DNA of 64,000 nucleotides. Origin: JAAYBY01 sp964654125. GTDB lineage: Bacteria; Bacillota; Clostridia; Saccharofermentanales; UBA5734. Of this stretch, positions 49,261-57,755 are shown piece after piece. A program made the translations under genes and the position numbers. How positions within the stretch are numbered: position 1 is the first letter of the stretch; each line of letters begins with the position of its first letter. The notes under the pieces are model-generated. The model made no database searches and was not told the origin of the DNA. It was given only the letters and a program-made list of their open reading frames with translations. The stretch spans positions 29,782 through 93,781 of the forward strand of contig CAZZGG010000001.1 of NCBI GenBank assembly GCA_964654125.1. Reading direction: 5' to 3'.

Positions 49261-51198
49261 TTAAGTAAGACCTCTGGACAGTTGCTCGGGTAAAAGTATT
49301 TTTTGCCCATCTAGGCTGAGGACTGCTGCCTGGCAGCCTGCATCATCCGCCCCATAAAACTCAAGCTGGGGTGCCTGGGGCCCGGAGAAAGGATAGAGCA
49401 AGGTCAGGAAATAAAGAGGTGCTGTGCTGCTGTCGTGCCTGAAACAAAAGGCGGGCAGCTTGACTTTCTCATGCCACCTGGCGGAAAACCAGGCTGTTTC
49501 TTCCAGAAGCTGGACTGGTGCATTACTCAATGTGGCAACCAAGACATTGCCTCCTTCCGGGAAGGCTGTGCAAGCTCTTTTCTGGACTGGATCAAGCTGA
49601 TAGGGGCCAGGTGTCAACTGGAAGTGCAGATCAAACTGACCCGTGGCAGTGCCGCTAGCCTGGTCCAGGATCAGGAAAAAGCGCTTTTGGACAAAAAACA
49701 CGGTCCGCCTGTGGACCAGGTCGGGATAAGCCTGATTTTCCACTGTGACAAAGACAGTGTCAGTTGCTTCACTTTGGGAATATTCTACCATAGAGCCGGC
49801 TTTTTTTGTATTTTTACTATTCAAGGTCAGGGTCTGGTGGACCCGGCTGGCCCGCATGGCCTCACGGCCTGGATCACCCTTGCGATAACTGTAGACACCA
49901 GGGTCGGTCATCAGTTTGCGGCCGTAGGCGGCCAGCTCGAAGGTGCCCCGGTCGAACTGGGAGTGGAAGGAATCAGGACCCTGGATAGTGGCACCACCGC
50001 AGTGCAGGCCCAGCCAGATAGCATCCGGCTGCCAGCTGTTGCGGAAGGTGTAAAAACCACCTTCAGGAAAACAGAAGTTGAGCTTTTGGGGCCAGCTGCC
50101 GCTAACACCCTGACTTGCAACAGCCAGGAAGTCTGGCCTTTGTAAGAGCCGGCCCGCTTTTTCCAGCAGGGGTCGCAGGCTGCTGCTGCTGGATGTGTCG
50201 CCAACCCAGAACATGGTGCTGTCTGGCAACATGATAGCCAGGCAATGCTCGACCATGCGATTGATCATGGTCAAAAGACGGGCCGGCAGATCATCAATTC
50301 TAGCCAGTTCAAGATAATCCAGATAGAGATTGGTCACCAGAACATGGTAGTTGGGACAAAGCTCACCCTGCACTCCGTCGTCCAGGACCTGTTCTGCCAT
50401 CATTTCTGCCATGCGCCGGGTGACATGCTCCTGCCAGAGTGGCTGATCAGTAAACTCAGGGAATTCTTTGGTGATCTGGGCCAGGCCGATTGTTTCAATT
50501 ATGCCGAAATTACCATACTTCAAATAGGGCATCTGGACTATGCGCCGGGCATGGTTATAGACGCTGGTCAAAAACAGTAAAAGAAAGTCGGTTGTAAAAC
50601 AAGGGCTTTTGATATAAATAGGCAGGAGAGCGGCCATACGCTGGCAGCGGATACCCACCTGAATGGCATCCCAGCTCTGGGGGAAGGGCAACCGATCCAG
50701 GGTCAGGGGGTTTTTCCTGATCCAATCGGCCACCAGTTCAAGCCAGATCCTGGCATATCTGTCGTCGCCTGTGGCCAGATAACAATTGGTGATGGGCCCG
50801 TCCCAGTAGGCGAAGCGGTGCATCCCGGCCGGCCACTCGATATCGTCAACCGGATTGGCATCCCAGTCGATGTCAGGCCCGTAATCATGGGGCGGATAAT
50901 TAGCAGAGCCGGCCAGGATGTGAAAGATATGGTTTTTGGCATCCTGGGCTATTTTGTAATCAGCGGCTGAAGCAGTTGGATTTACCGGCTCGGGCCAGTT
51001 GGCATACTTAGCCCTGTAATAGGCCAGCAGCAAGTCAGCAGCCCGGTCTGGCCGGGCTTGATCTAGCTCTTGCCGCACTTGAGCCAAGCCGGCTAGATCA
51101 AGCTTAAGCTGGCCAAAAAGCTGTTCAACCTCTAAAACCTGGCCGATCATTTGGGCATTATTATCGTAGGGGGATCCACTCAATGCAAACAAAGCCAT
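49261..51198 (-). CDS. Heparinase II/III-like polysaccharide lyase, intracellular
   Basis: This 645-residue protein has an (alpha/alpha)-toroid N-terminal part ('FAYWDGPITNCYLATGDDRYARIWLELVADWI', 'KYGNFGIIETIGLAQI', 'GELCPNYHVLVTNLYLDYLELA' with candidate Tyr/His catalysts). The C-terminal beta-sandwich of the heparinase II/III family follows ('FHSQFDRGTFELAAYGRKLM', 'YSYRKGD'). It would beta-eliminate uronic-acid-containing chains such as heparin, chondroitin, alginate or related oligomers. No signal peptide is seen from ATG 51198 (RBS AGGAGA), so it would act on imported oligosaccharides. The upstream in-frame ATG at 51339 overlaps the promoters and is rejected. Confidence 0.82.
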   Translation of the reverse strand: MALFALSGSPYDNNAQMIGQVLEVEQLFGQLKLDLAGLAQVRQELDQARPDRAADLLLAYYRAKYANWPEPVNPTASAADYKIAQDAKNHIFHILAGSANYPPHDYGPDIDWDANPVDDIEWPAGMHRFAYWDGPITNCYLATGDDRYARIWLELVADWIRKNPLTLDRLPFPQSWDAIQVGIRCQRMAALLPIYIKSPCFTTDFLLLFLTSVYNHARRIVQMPYLKYGNFGIIETIGLAQITKEFPEFTDQPLWQEHVTRRMAEMMAEQVLDDGVQGELCPNYHVLVTNLYLDYLELARIDDLPARLLTMINRMVEHCLAIMLPDSTMFWVGDTSSSSSLRPLLEKAGRLLQRPDFLAVASQGVSGSWPQKLNFCFPEGGFYTFRNSWQPDAIWLGLHCGGATIQGPDSFHSQFDRGTFELAAYGRKLMTDPGVYSYRKGDPGREAMRASRVHQTLTLNSKNTKKAGSMVEYSQSEATDTVFVTVENQAYPDLVHRRTVFFVQKRFFLILDQASGTATGQFDLHFQLTPGPYQLDPVQKRACTAFPEGGNVLVATLSNAPVQLLEETAWFSARWHEKVKLPAFCFRHDSSTAPLYFLTLLYPFSGPQAPQLEFYGADDAGCQAAVLSLDGQKILLPEQLSRGLT

Positions 51199-51246
51199 AA
51201 TTATCTCCTGTCTTCCAGCTGCTCTGGCCCAGCAATATATGGCAAA

Positions 51247-51275
51247 AGTATAGCTGATATTATCTGGCTTGGGAA
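51247..51275 (-). promoter_or_regulatory. Predicted promoter of the heparinase-like / AraC genes
   Basis: On the minus strand: -35 TTCCCA (51270-51275), 17-base spacer, -10 TATACT (51247-51252), about 50 bases before ATG 51198. Confidence 0.45.
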
Positions 51276-51287
51276 CGCCGCTTGGCC

Positions 51288-51316
51288 TTGACATTAGCCG
51301 GGCAATATTTGTTAAT
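51288..51316 (+). promoter_or_regulatory. Predicted promoter of the epimerase-like / Gfo-Idh / Nudix-GNAT operon
   Basis: Perfect -35 TTGACA (51288-51293), 17-base spacer, -10 GTTAAT (51311-51316); start codon at 51366. It is back to back with the heparinase promoter. Confidence 0.5.
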
Positions 51317-51365
51317 AGAAGCAAAGAAGACATGAGCACTGTTGACCGAAGGAAAGGAGATCAAT

Positions 51366-52130
51366 ATGCAACTGGGTATATGCACAGGACTTGAGAACAT
51401 CAAACTGGTGGAAGAGGCAGGCTTTGCCTATATTGAACCGGCCGTCCAGACCATTGCCGGTCTGGCAGAAGCAGAATTTGTTAAAATGCGTGACTTGGTC
51501 CAGGCATCTGCCATCAAGGCGGAGGCCTTTAATATTTTCCTGCCGGCAGACCTGAAGGTGGTTGGCCCAGAGGTTGATCTGGAAAAAATTACTGACTATG
51601 TCAAGGCGGCTTTGACCAGGATCAGTCAGCTGGGTGCTGAAGTGATTGTTTTTGGCAGTGGAGGGGCCCGCCGGGTGCCGGACGGCTTTAGTAAAGAGGC
51701 TGCCTTTGCTCAGCTTGTCACCTTTTTACGCCAGGTTAGTGACCTGCTCCTGCCTTATGACATCGTGGTGGCAATTGAGCCCCTGCCCCTGCGTTCTTGT
51801 AATATTGTCAACGATGTGCTGGAAGGACTGGAGCTGGCCCGGGCCGTCGACAGGGCCAATATCCGCCTGTTGGCAGACTACTGGCACATGCTCTACCATG
51901 ACGAAGATTTACAAAACATTGTGCAGGCCCAAGACTATATCCAGCACATCCATATTAATAATCCTGAGGGCGGCAAATTTCCCAAACTGACTGACCCAAC
52001 AGATTACCGTGAGCTGATCAAGCCCCTGCAGCAGATCGGCTACCAGGGCCGGATCAGTATTGAGGCAATAACTGATGATCTGAAAAAAGACATGGCTGAG
52101 GCCATGCAGCTATGGCGAAGCATATTCTAA
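51366..52130 (+). CDS. Xylose-isomerase-like TIM-barrel sugar isomerase/epimerase
   Basis: This 254-residue AP_endonuc_2-fold protein has 'MQLGICTGLENIKLVEEAGFAYIEP', 'GAEVIVFGSGGARRVP', 'VVAIEPLP' (metal Glu), 'LLADYWHML' (Asp, His), 'IHINNPEGGKFP' (His) and 'RISIEAITDD' (Glu). The metal-ligand set of epimerases/isomerases of this fold is complete. It probably interconverts keto-sugars of the operon's substrate. ATG 51366 follows AAAGGAGATC; an in-frame alternative at 51342 is weaker. The next gene is a Gfo/Idh oxidoreductase 24 bases on, a frequent pairing in sugar and inositol catabolism. Confidence 0.85.
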   Translation: MQLGICTGLENIKLVEEAGFAYIEPAVQTIAGLAEAEFVKMRDLVQASAIKAEAFNIFLPADLKVVGPEVDLEKITDYVKAALTRISQLGAEVIVFGSGGARRVPDGFSKEAAFAQLVTFLRQVSDLLLPYDIVVAIEPLPLRSCNIVNDVLEGLELARAVDRANIRLLADYWHMLYHDEDLQNIVQAQDYIQHIHINNPEGGKFPKLTDPTDYRELIKPLQQIGYQGRISIEAITDDLKKDMAEAMQLWRSIF

Positions 52131-52154
52131 GCAAAAAAAGGAGAAAAGCTGAAG

Positions 52155-53183
52155 ATGGGCAAGTTTAAATTTGCTATTGTGGGCTGTGGCTCAATCGCCC
52201 CCCACCATGCAGAATCGGTCTTGAACTGCCAGAATACAGAATTAGTGGCAGTTTGCGATATCATTGAGGAAAAAGCGCTCAGTTTTGCCAAAAAGTTCGG
52301 CGTCAAGGCCTATTATACTGATTACAAGGAAATGATTGACCAGGCAGATATAGATATAGTCTGTGTCTGCACGCCCAGTGGGGCTCATGGTGAAGTGGCG
52401 GTCTATGCCGCTGAGGCTAAAAAGCATCTTTTGGTGGAAAAACCGATTGAGATTAATAAAGAGGCTATGGACCAGATAATTGAGGCTGTCAACAAAAATA
52501 AAGTCAAGATGAATTCAGTTTTCCAGCTGCGCACAGAGCCCAGCTACATGGCTGCAAAAAAAGCTATCAGTGAGGGGGCCATCGGCGAAATCATCCTGGC
52601 TGATGCCTACCTTAAGACCTACCGCAGCCAGGCTTATTACGACAGTGCCGGCTGGCGGGGCACCTGGGCCATGGATGGTGGCGGTGCCCTGATGAACCAG
52701 GGCATCCACGGGGTTGACCTCCTGCAGTGGTTTGCCGGCGACGTGGCCAGTATCTTTGCCCGGGCTGCCACCAAGGCCCGTAAGATTGAAGTCGAGGATA
52801 CGGCTGCGGCGGTCTTAAAATTCAAAAATGGTGCGATCGGCATCATTGAGGGCACCACTTCAGTCTATCCGGGCCAGCCTAAGCTGTTTGAGATCCATGG
52901 CCAAGCCGGCTCCATCCTAGTTGATGACAATAGCTGTGAATTATGGCTTGAAGGCCAGGAAACAGCAACCCAGCTGGTCACTGACCAGGATAAAGCTGAC
53001 GACACCGGTAATGATCCGACCAGGTTTTCCCGTTCCTCGCACCAGGTCCTGATCGAAGACCTGATGGAGGCGATCAGCCTGGACCGGCCTACCATGATCC
53101 CGCCTGAAGAAGGGCGCAAGGCGGTCGACTTGATCCTGGCCATCTATGAATCATCTGCCCAAGGCCAGGAGATTGACCTCTAG
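52155..53183 (+). CDS. Gfo/Idh/MocA family oxidoreductase
   Basis: This 342-residue sugar oxidoreductase has 'FAIVGCGSIAPHHAESV' (Rossmann), 'VCVCTPSGAHGEVAVYAAEAKKHLLVEKP' with the EKP Lys, and 'GGALMNQGIHGVDLLQWFAG' with Asp/His of the active site. It is similar in style to UDP-N-acetylglucosamine 3-dehydrogenase-like and myo-inositol dehydrogenase-like proteins. Middle gene of a three-gene operon. ATG 52155 has AAGGAG about 11 bases before it. Confidence 0.88.
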   Translation: MGKFKFAIVGCGSIAPHHAESVLNCQNTELVAVCDIIEEKALSFAKKFGVKAYYTDYKEMIDQADIDIVCVCTPSGAHGEVAVYAAEAKKHLLVEKPIEINKEAMDQIIEAVNKNKVKMNSVFQLRTEPSYMAAKKAISEGAIGEIILADAYLKTYRSQAYYDSAGWRGTWAMDGGGALMNQGIHGVDLLQWFAGDVASIFARAATKARKIEVEDTAAAVLKFKNGAIGIIEGTTSVYPGQPKLFEIHGQAGSILVDDNSCELWLEGQETATQLVTDQDKADDTGNDPTRFSRSSHQVLIEDLMEAISLDRPTMIPPEEGRKAVDLILAIYESSAQGQEIDL

Positions 53184-53185
53184 GC

Positions 53186-54055
53186 ATGTATCAGGTAACT
53201 TATGAGTTCAGCCCGGTCATCCCTGACCAGCAGTTCCAGTATGCTGTCATACCGGCCCGCTTCCAGGAGCATTGGGTCTTTGTGCGCCAGAAAACGAAAA
53301 AGACCTATGAGCTGCCGGGCGGCCGGCGCGAAAAAGGCGAGACCATCCTGGCCACAGCCAGGCGGGAGCTGTGGGAAGAAACTGGGGCCAGAGACTTTAA
53401 GCTGGAGCAGATCTGTGCCTTTGCTGTATCAGAAAAAGGCACAGGTCCCGGCCCAGAGACCAGCTATGGCATGCTCTATCTGGCCCGGATCAAGGACAAG
53501 GCCAGGCTGCCGGAGGATTCAGAAATAGGCGAGAACATCCTGGGTGATGAAATGCCCCAGCCCTTATCATACCCCGAGATTCAGCCTGGACTTTTAAAAC
53601 TGGCAGATTCTGTTTTGCATTACACGATCAGGCCAGCCAGGCCAGCTGATGGCCCCGCTATCTGGCGGCTCAACCGGCTGGCCCTGGGCTATGAGTATGA
53701 GCTGGCGGCAACCGTCCAGCAGCTCAGCCGGGTTTTAAAGGAGCCAGGCAGCCGTATCCTGCTTGCTGCAGACAAAAAAACCGGTCAGATCGCCGGCTAC
53801 ATCCACCTGGCTGACTACCAGACCACCTACAGTGACAAGCTGAAAAATATTCTAACTCTAGCTGTTGATCCAGCTGAGCAAAGCAAGTCTTTGGGCCGGC
53901 GCCTGTTGGCAGCGGGCGAAGCCTGGGCTCGCCAGCAGGCTGCTTGTGGTATCCGCCTGGTTTCCAGCCATAACCGGACAGCTGCCCACCAGTTTTACCA
54001 GGCTTGCGGCTACAGCTTTAACAAAGACCAGAAAAACTTTAAGAAGATCTTCTAG
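53186..54055 (+). CDS. Nudix hydrolase fused to a GNAT acetyltransferase
   Basis: This 289-residue protein has a Nudix domain (1-140) with a perfect Nudix box in 'GRREKGETILATARRELW' continuing EETGA, and a GNAT domain (about 145-289) with 'LTLAVDPAEQSKSLGRRLL' (acetyl-CoA loop), 'SSHNRTAAHQFYQACGY'. Each half looks intact. It may hydrolyse a nucleotide-sugar or other diphosphate and acetylate a small amine, or repair metabolites. It starts 2 bases after the Gfo/Idh stop without a clear ribosome site, so it is likely translated by coupling. A strong terminator follows at 54056-54101. Confidence 0.82.
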   Translation: MYQVTYEFSPVIPDQQFQYAVIPARFQEHWVFVRQKTKKTYELPGGRREKGETILATARRELWEETGARDFKLEQICAFAVSEKGTGPGPETSYGMLYLARIKDKARLPEDSEIGENILGDEMPQPLSYPEIQPGLLKLADSVLHYTIRPARPADGPAIWRLNRLALGYEYELAATVQQLSRVLKEPGSRILLAADKKTGQIAGYIHLADYQTTYSDKLKNILTLAVDPAEQSKSLGRRLLAAGEAWARQQAACGIRLVSSHNRTAAHQFYQACGYSFNKDQKNFKKIF

Positions 54056-54101
54056 AAAAAAGACCAGGACCCGGCAACTTTGTTGGCCGGGTCCTGGTCT
54101 T
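54056..54101. terminator. Bidirectional terminator between convergent operons
   Basis: A perfect 16-bp stem (54060-54075 with 54086-54101) encloses a 10-base loop. It begins within 5 bases of the Nudix-GNAT stop and ends 22 bases before the end of the convergent Gfo/Idh gene. The minus-strand side has a run of T residues, so termination is strongest for that gene. Confidence 0.92.
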
Positions 54102-54122
54102 AAAGGCTGCTAGTCAAGCGGG

Positions 54123-55103
54123 CTAATCAATCGCCACTATTTTTTGCTGCTCGTGCGAGATATAGGCATTTTCTAAAAGCTCAGTCAAAGCTGCCCCGCG
54201 ACTGGTGTCAAAGGGAATGGGTGAGCCATTTTTGATGCCGTCCAGCCAGAGCTGCAGGGGCAGGGCGGTTGCCTGTGGCAGCTGATCCGGGATGATCCAG
54301 CCAGCCACAGGATACTTGTTGCTGCGGATCCTGACCTGGCCATCCAGAGCCAGCAGGGCGCCTTCCGTGCCCAGCAGCTCAAAGCAGTCAGCTGACCAGG
54401 GTGAGATGAAGGATGTTTCCAGGACAGCGATGGCCTTGTTTTTAAATTCCACTACCGATACTGCATTATCTTCAGCTGGTGGCGGGCTGATACTATTATT
54501 GAAAACTGAGGCGATGCGGGCGGGTTTACCCAGCAGATAGGAGGCTGTATACATAGGATGGCAGCCTAGATCCATCATGGCCCCGCCGCCGGCTTTTTCC
54601 ACATCATACCAGTAGTCCGGCAGCCAGCCCAGCAAAGAACCGCCATGGGCCTTGCGTAGGCGCAGATAGTGGACCTGGCCTAAAAGACCCTCATCGATGG
54701 CAGATTTGGCAAACTGGACCAGGGAAGTGGTCAGGTCAGGATAGGAGATGCAAAACTTAACCTTGTTTTCTGCTACAGCGGCTGAGATGGCCTGGCATTC
54801 GGCCAGGGTCGGGGCCATGGCTTTTTCTGTGAAAATATGCTTTTTGGCCTGGGCGGCTGCAATCATAACCCTGGCATGATCGCTGGTTGGTGTGTCAACG
54901 ATAACAGCATCGACATCCGGCCTTTGCAAGAGGGTGGCCAGGTCTTTTTCAAAATCAACTCCCAGCTCAGCGGCCCAGGCCTGGCCCCGGGCAAGATCAT
55001 CGTCCCAGACACAGCTGATCAGGGCAGCATCAGACTCTTGAATCTGTTTGGCATAACCGGCGGCATGAACATGCCACTTGGAGAGCATGGCTATTTTAAT
55101 CAT
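54123..55103 (-). CDS. Gfo/Idh/MocA family oxidoreductase
   Basis: This 326-residue oxidoreductase has 'MIKIAMLSKWHVHAAGYAK' at the N-terminus, where the glycine-rich loop is atypical (Lys-Trp-His replaces GxGxxG). 'VIVDTPTSDHARVMIAAAQ', 'HIFTEKAMAPT' (EKA in place of EKP, Lys kept) and 'GGGAMMDLGCHPMYTASYLLGKP' follow. A variant nucleotide site is possible, seen also in some Gfo/Idh proteins acting on glycosides. It is the second gene of a minus-strand pair of Gfo/Idh genes separated by 11 bases. RBS AGGAGG. Confidence 0.82.
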   Translation of the reverse strand: MIKIAMLSKWHVHAAGYAKQIQESDAALISCVWDDDLARGQAWAAELGVDFEKDLATLLQRPDVDAVIVDTPTSDHARVMIAAAQAKKHIFTEKAMAPTLAECQAISAAVAENKVKFCISYPDLTTSLVQFAKSAIDEGLLGQVHYLRLRKAHGGSLLGWLPDYWYDVEKAGGGAMMDLGCHPMYTASYLLGKPARIASVFNNSISPPPAEDNAVSVVEFKNKAIAVLETSFISPWSADCFELLGTEGALLALDGQVRIRSNKYPVAGWIIPDQLPQATALPLQLWLDGIKNGSPIPFDTSRGAALTELLENAYISHEQQKIVAID

Positions 55104-55114
55104 GAAATTGCCTC

Positions 55115-56209
55115 CTAAATCTTGGGTATTTCGATTTCTATTTCACGCTTTAGCTGAGCTGAACGGTAGATGCCAGCACAGATCGCCTGGTTATAAAGAA
55201 TTTCTTCGCCGGGAATCGGAGCGGGCAGGCCCTTTTGGATGGCATCAACATAGTCACGCACCTTGGCTGTGAAGATATTGATCTCAGGCGGGCCATTATA
55301 GGCATCGTACATATTGGAGGGCAGGACAAAGGTGTCTGACTGCATGCCGTTGACATCGGTGAAATACATGACTCGGGAAGGAGTGTTGCCATAATCATGG
55401 CCGTTACAGATCTTGATGCCACCTTCTGTACCCAGCCAGAGGGTGTCGCCTAAAGAGTCAGCATGCATGGCCCAGGCCTGCTTGAAAACAAAAGTGATAT
55501 CGCCTTCCAAACGGACAAAGGCCACAGAAAAATCATCAACATCAAAGTTTTCCGGATCGTGCCAGTATTTGGGGTTTTTCCCGAAATAATCAGTGGCGAC
55601 AGCTGAAACTGTCAGGGGTTTGGGGTAACCTACCGCATGCAGGCACTCGTCGATGGAATAGCAGCCCAGGTCCCCCAGGCAGCCAAAACCGCCCTTTTCG
55701 CCATCAACAAAGGAGCCGGCTGGAATGCCGCGGCGCCGGCCGCCGCCACTTTGGATGTAATAAACATCCCCAATGGCACCGGAGGCGATGATCTCATCGA
55801 CTTTTTGCCGCATATAGGAGTAGCGGGGCTGGAAACCGATCGTGAGGATCTTGCCGGACTTGCGGGAGGCCCGCACCATGTCGACAGCTTCCTGCAGGGT
55901 GAAGGACATCGGTTTTTCACACTGGACATGCAGGCCGGCTTCCAGGGCCATGATACTGCATTCAGCGTGGGTCTTATTGTAGGTGCAGACACTGACCGCA
56001 TCCATCTCGACATTTTTGATCAGCTCGGCCGGATCTGTGAAAGCCTGGGCATCAGTCAAACCAAACTTGTCCAGAAAAGCTCTGGCCTTGCCGGGGATCA
56101 GGTCGGCACCGCCGACAACTTCTACATCGGGAAACTGCATGTAAGCATTCATGTGGGAATGGGCTATGCCACCTGTGCCAATGATACCGATCTTAACTTT
56201 CTTAGCCAT
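55115..56209 (-). CDS. Gfo/Idh/MocA family oxidoreductase
   Basis: This 364-residue oxidoreductase has 'VKIGIIGTGGIAHSHMNAY', 'VCTYNKTHAECSIMALEAGLHVQCEKPMSFT' with the catalytic Lys, and 'FGCLGDLGCYSIDECLHAVG'. It is longer than its neighbour and carries the family's usual C-terminal beta-sheet. ATG 56209 follows AGGAGGC; the longer start at 56284 lacks a ribosome site. It heads a minus-strand pair with 54123-55103, probably two steps or two subunits in oxidation of the same sugar. Confidence 0.88.
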   Translation of the reverse strand: MAKKVKIGIIGTGGIAHSHMNAYMQFPDVEVVGGADLIPGKARAFLDKFGLTDAQAFTDPAELIKNVEMDAVSVCTYNKTHAECSIMALEAGLHVQCEKPMSFTLQEAVDMVRASRKSGKILTIGFQPRYSYMRQKVDEIIASGAIGDVYYIQSGGGRRRGIPAGSFVDGEKGGFGCLGDLGCYSIDECLHAVGYPKPLTVSAVATDYFGKNPKYWHDPENFDVDDFSVAFVRLEGDITFVFKQAWAMHADSLGDTLWLGTEGGIKICNGHDYGNTPSRVMYFTDVNGMQSDTFVLPSNMYDAYNGPPEINIFTAKVRDYVDAIQKGLPAPIPGEEILYNQAICAGIYRSAQLKREIEIEIPKI

Positions 56210-56372
56210 AAAAAGCCTCCTGTTGAATTTAAAAAAGATCAGAATGTCTTTTGCTTCCTCTCCTATTATTCGCCACAAAAGCACGCTTGTCCAGCTGCCG
56301 TCTGACCTTCTTGTATGGTAAGATGGAAATAATTAAAAAGACGCTGGGCTCAGTGAAAAAAAGAGGTGCTCT

Positions 56373-57740
56373 ATGGCGGTTCAGATCAGCTACGATGCAA
56401 ACAACAGGCTCCAGTTAACAGGAATAGAATGTGATTGCGGCAGCGAACACAATTTGCCGGACCAGGATATCTATGTGGGCACAGATCTGATCGGGCAGAT
56501 ACCAGCTTATCTGGCCAGGCAAAATCTGGGTCAAAGCTGTGTTCTGGTGGCAGATGACAACACCTGGCCGCTGGTGGGCGAAAAAATAGTCCAGTTATTG
56601 ACAGATAACAATTACACTGTCAACACCTGCCTGATCAGGCGCGCAGGTGAAATGGAGCCGGATGAGAGGGCCTGTGGTGAAGTGCTCCTCTCCATCCAGC
56701 CGGAAACAAGATTTTTAATTAGTGTCGGCTCAGGTTCCATCACAGATATCACCCGCCTCGTGGCAGTGCGGACCGGTCTGCCCTTTGTCTGTGTCGGCAC
56801 GGCCGCATCAATGGATGGTTACACCTCAGTCGTGGCACCCTTGCTTTTGCGCGGGACCAAGATCCACCGGGCGGCAGTCTGCCCCTGCATCATAGTCTGT
56901 GACCTGGATATCTTAAAAACAGCGCCGCTGGAGATGGTGGTGGCGGGCGTAGGCGATGTGCTGGGTAAATATATTGCCCGGACTGATTGGCAGCTGGGCC
57001 AGATCATCAATGACGAGATCTATTGCCCGGTTTGTGCAGACATGGTCACAGCCGCTGTGGCCAGGCTTTTAGAAAATCTGGCCCTGATCAAAAGCCGCAG
57101 CCGCGCGGGCATGCGCATCCTGATTGAAGCCCTGCTCCTGGCTGGAGTGACAATCATGATCATCGGCCACACCAGGGCGGTGGCCTCAATTGAGCATAAT
57201 ATCGTTCATCTTTGGGATATGCAGATGCTGGCCCAGGGCAAGAAGCAGCCGCCTCACGGCACGGCAGTCGGCCTGGCCACCTACCTGGTCTGGCCCATTT
57301 TTGAACGCTTTGCCCAGGAAGACCTGGCCAGCCTCGACCTGGACCAGATCAAGGCTGGCCGGCCAAGCCACGCGCAGCGCCGCCGGTGGCTGCTGGCCAG
57401 TTATGGCCTGGAGGCAGCCACTGATATCATGCGGGAAAATCCGCAGGACTTCTTAGATTGGCCGGAGCAGGCCAGGCGGATTAAACGGGCCCAAAGCAGA
57501 TTTTCCCAGATCAAAGCTGTGCTTGAGACTTTGCCGCCCCTGGCAGAAATCGAAAAAGCCCTACTGGAGCTGGGCGCACCTCTGGATCCCGCCCAGCTGG
57601 GCATCAGCCAGGTCGACCTTAATGTGTCTTTGCATGCTGGCAAGGACTACCGCAGCCGCTACAGCCTGTTCAAGTTGCTTGATGAATGCGGTCTTCTAGA
57701 AGAATATCTGGCAGACTATCCACTTAAAACAAAAGAATAG
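56373..57740 (+). CDS. AraM/EgsA-like sn-glycerol-1-phosphate dehydrogenase family protein
   Basis: This 455-residue iron-alcohol-dehydrogenase-fold protein begins with the AraM-type 'ECDCGSEHNLPDQDIYVG'. It keeps 'FLISVGSGSITDITRLVA' (NAD loop), 'GTAASMDGYTS', the metal ligands Asp in 'VVAGVGDVLGKYIA', and His residues in 'IGHTRAVASIEHNIVH' and 'PPHGTAVGLATYL'. AraM makes glycerol-1-phosphate from dihydroxyacetone phosphate; in sugar operons relatives may act on other phosphorylated ketoses. It heads a four-gene plus-strand operon (gaps 15, 13 and -4 bases). RBS AGAGGTG. Confidence 0.82.
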   Translation: MAVQISYDANNRLQLTGIECDCGSEHNLPDQDIYVGTDLIGQIPAYLARQNLGQSCVLVADDNTWPLVGEKIVQLLTDNNYTVNTCLIRRAGEMEPDERACGEVLLSIQPETRFLISVGSGSITDITRLVAVRTGLPFVCVGTAASMDGYTSVVAPLLLRGTKIHRAAVCPCIIVCDLDILKTAPLEMVVAGVGDVLGKYIARTDWQLGQIINDEIYCPVCADMVTAAVARLLENLALIKSRSRAGMRILIEALLLAGVTIMIIGHTRAVASIEHNIVHLWDMQMLAQGKKQPPHGTAVGLATYLVWPIFERFAQEDLASLDLDQIKAGRPSHAQRRRWLLASYGLEAATDIMRENPQDFLDWPEQARRIKRAQSRFSQIKAVLETLPPLAEIEKALLELGAPLDPAQLGISQVDLNVSLHAGKDYRSRYSLFKLLDECGLLEEYLADYPLKTKE

Positions 57741-57755
57741 AGGAAGGATAATTCT

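Noticed and set aside
55637..56305. 222-codon open frame on the plus strand
   Set aside because: It is antisense to a Gfo/Idh gene with clear Rossmann and EKP motifs. It has no ribosome site.
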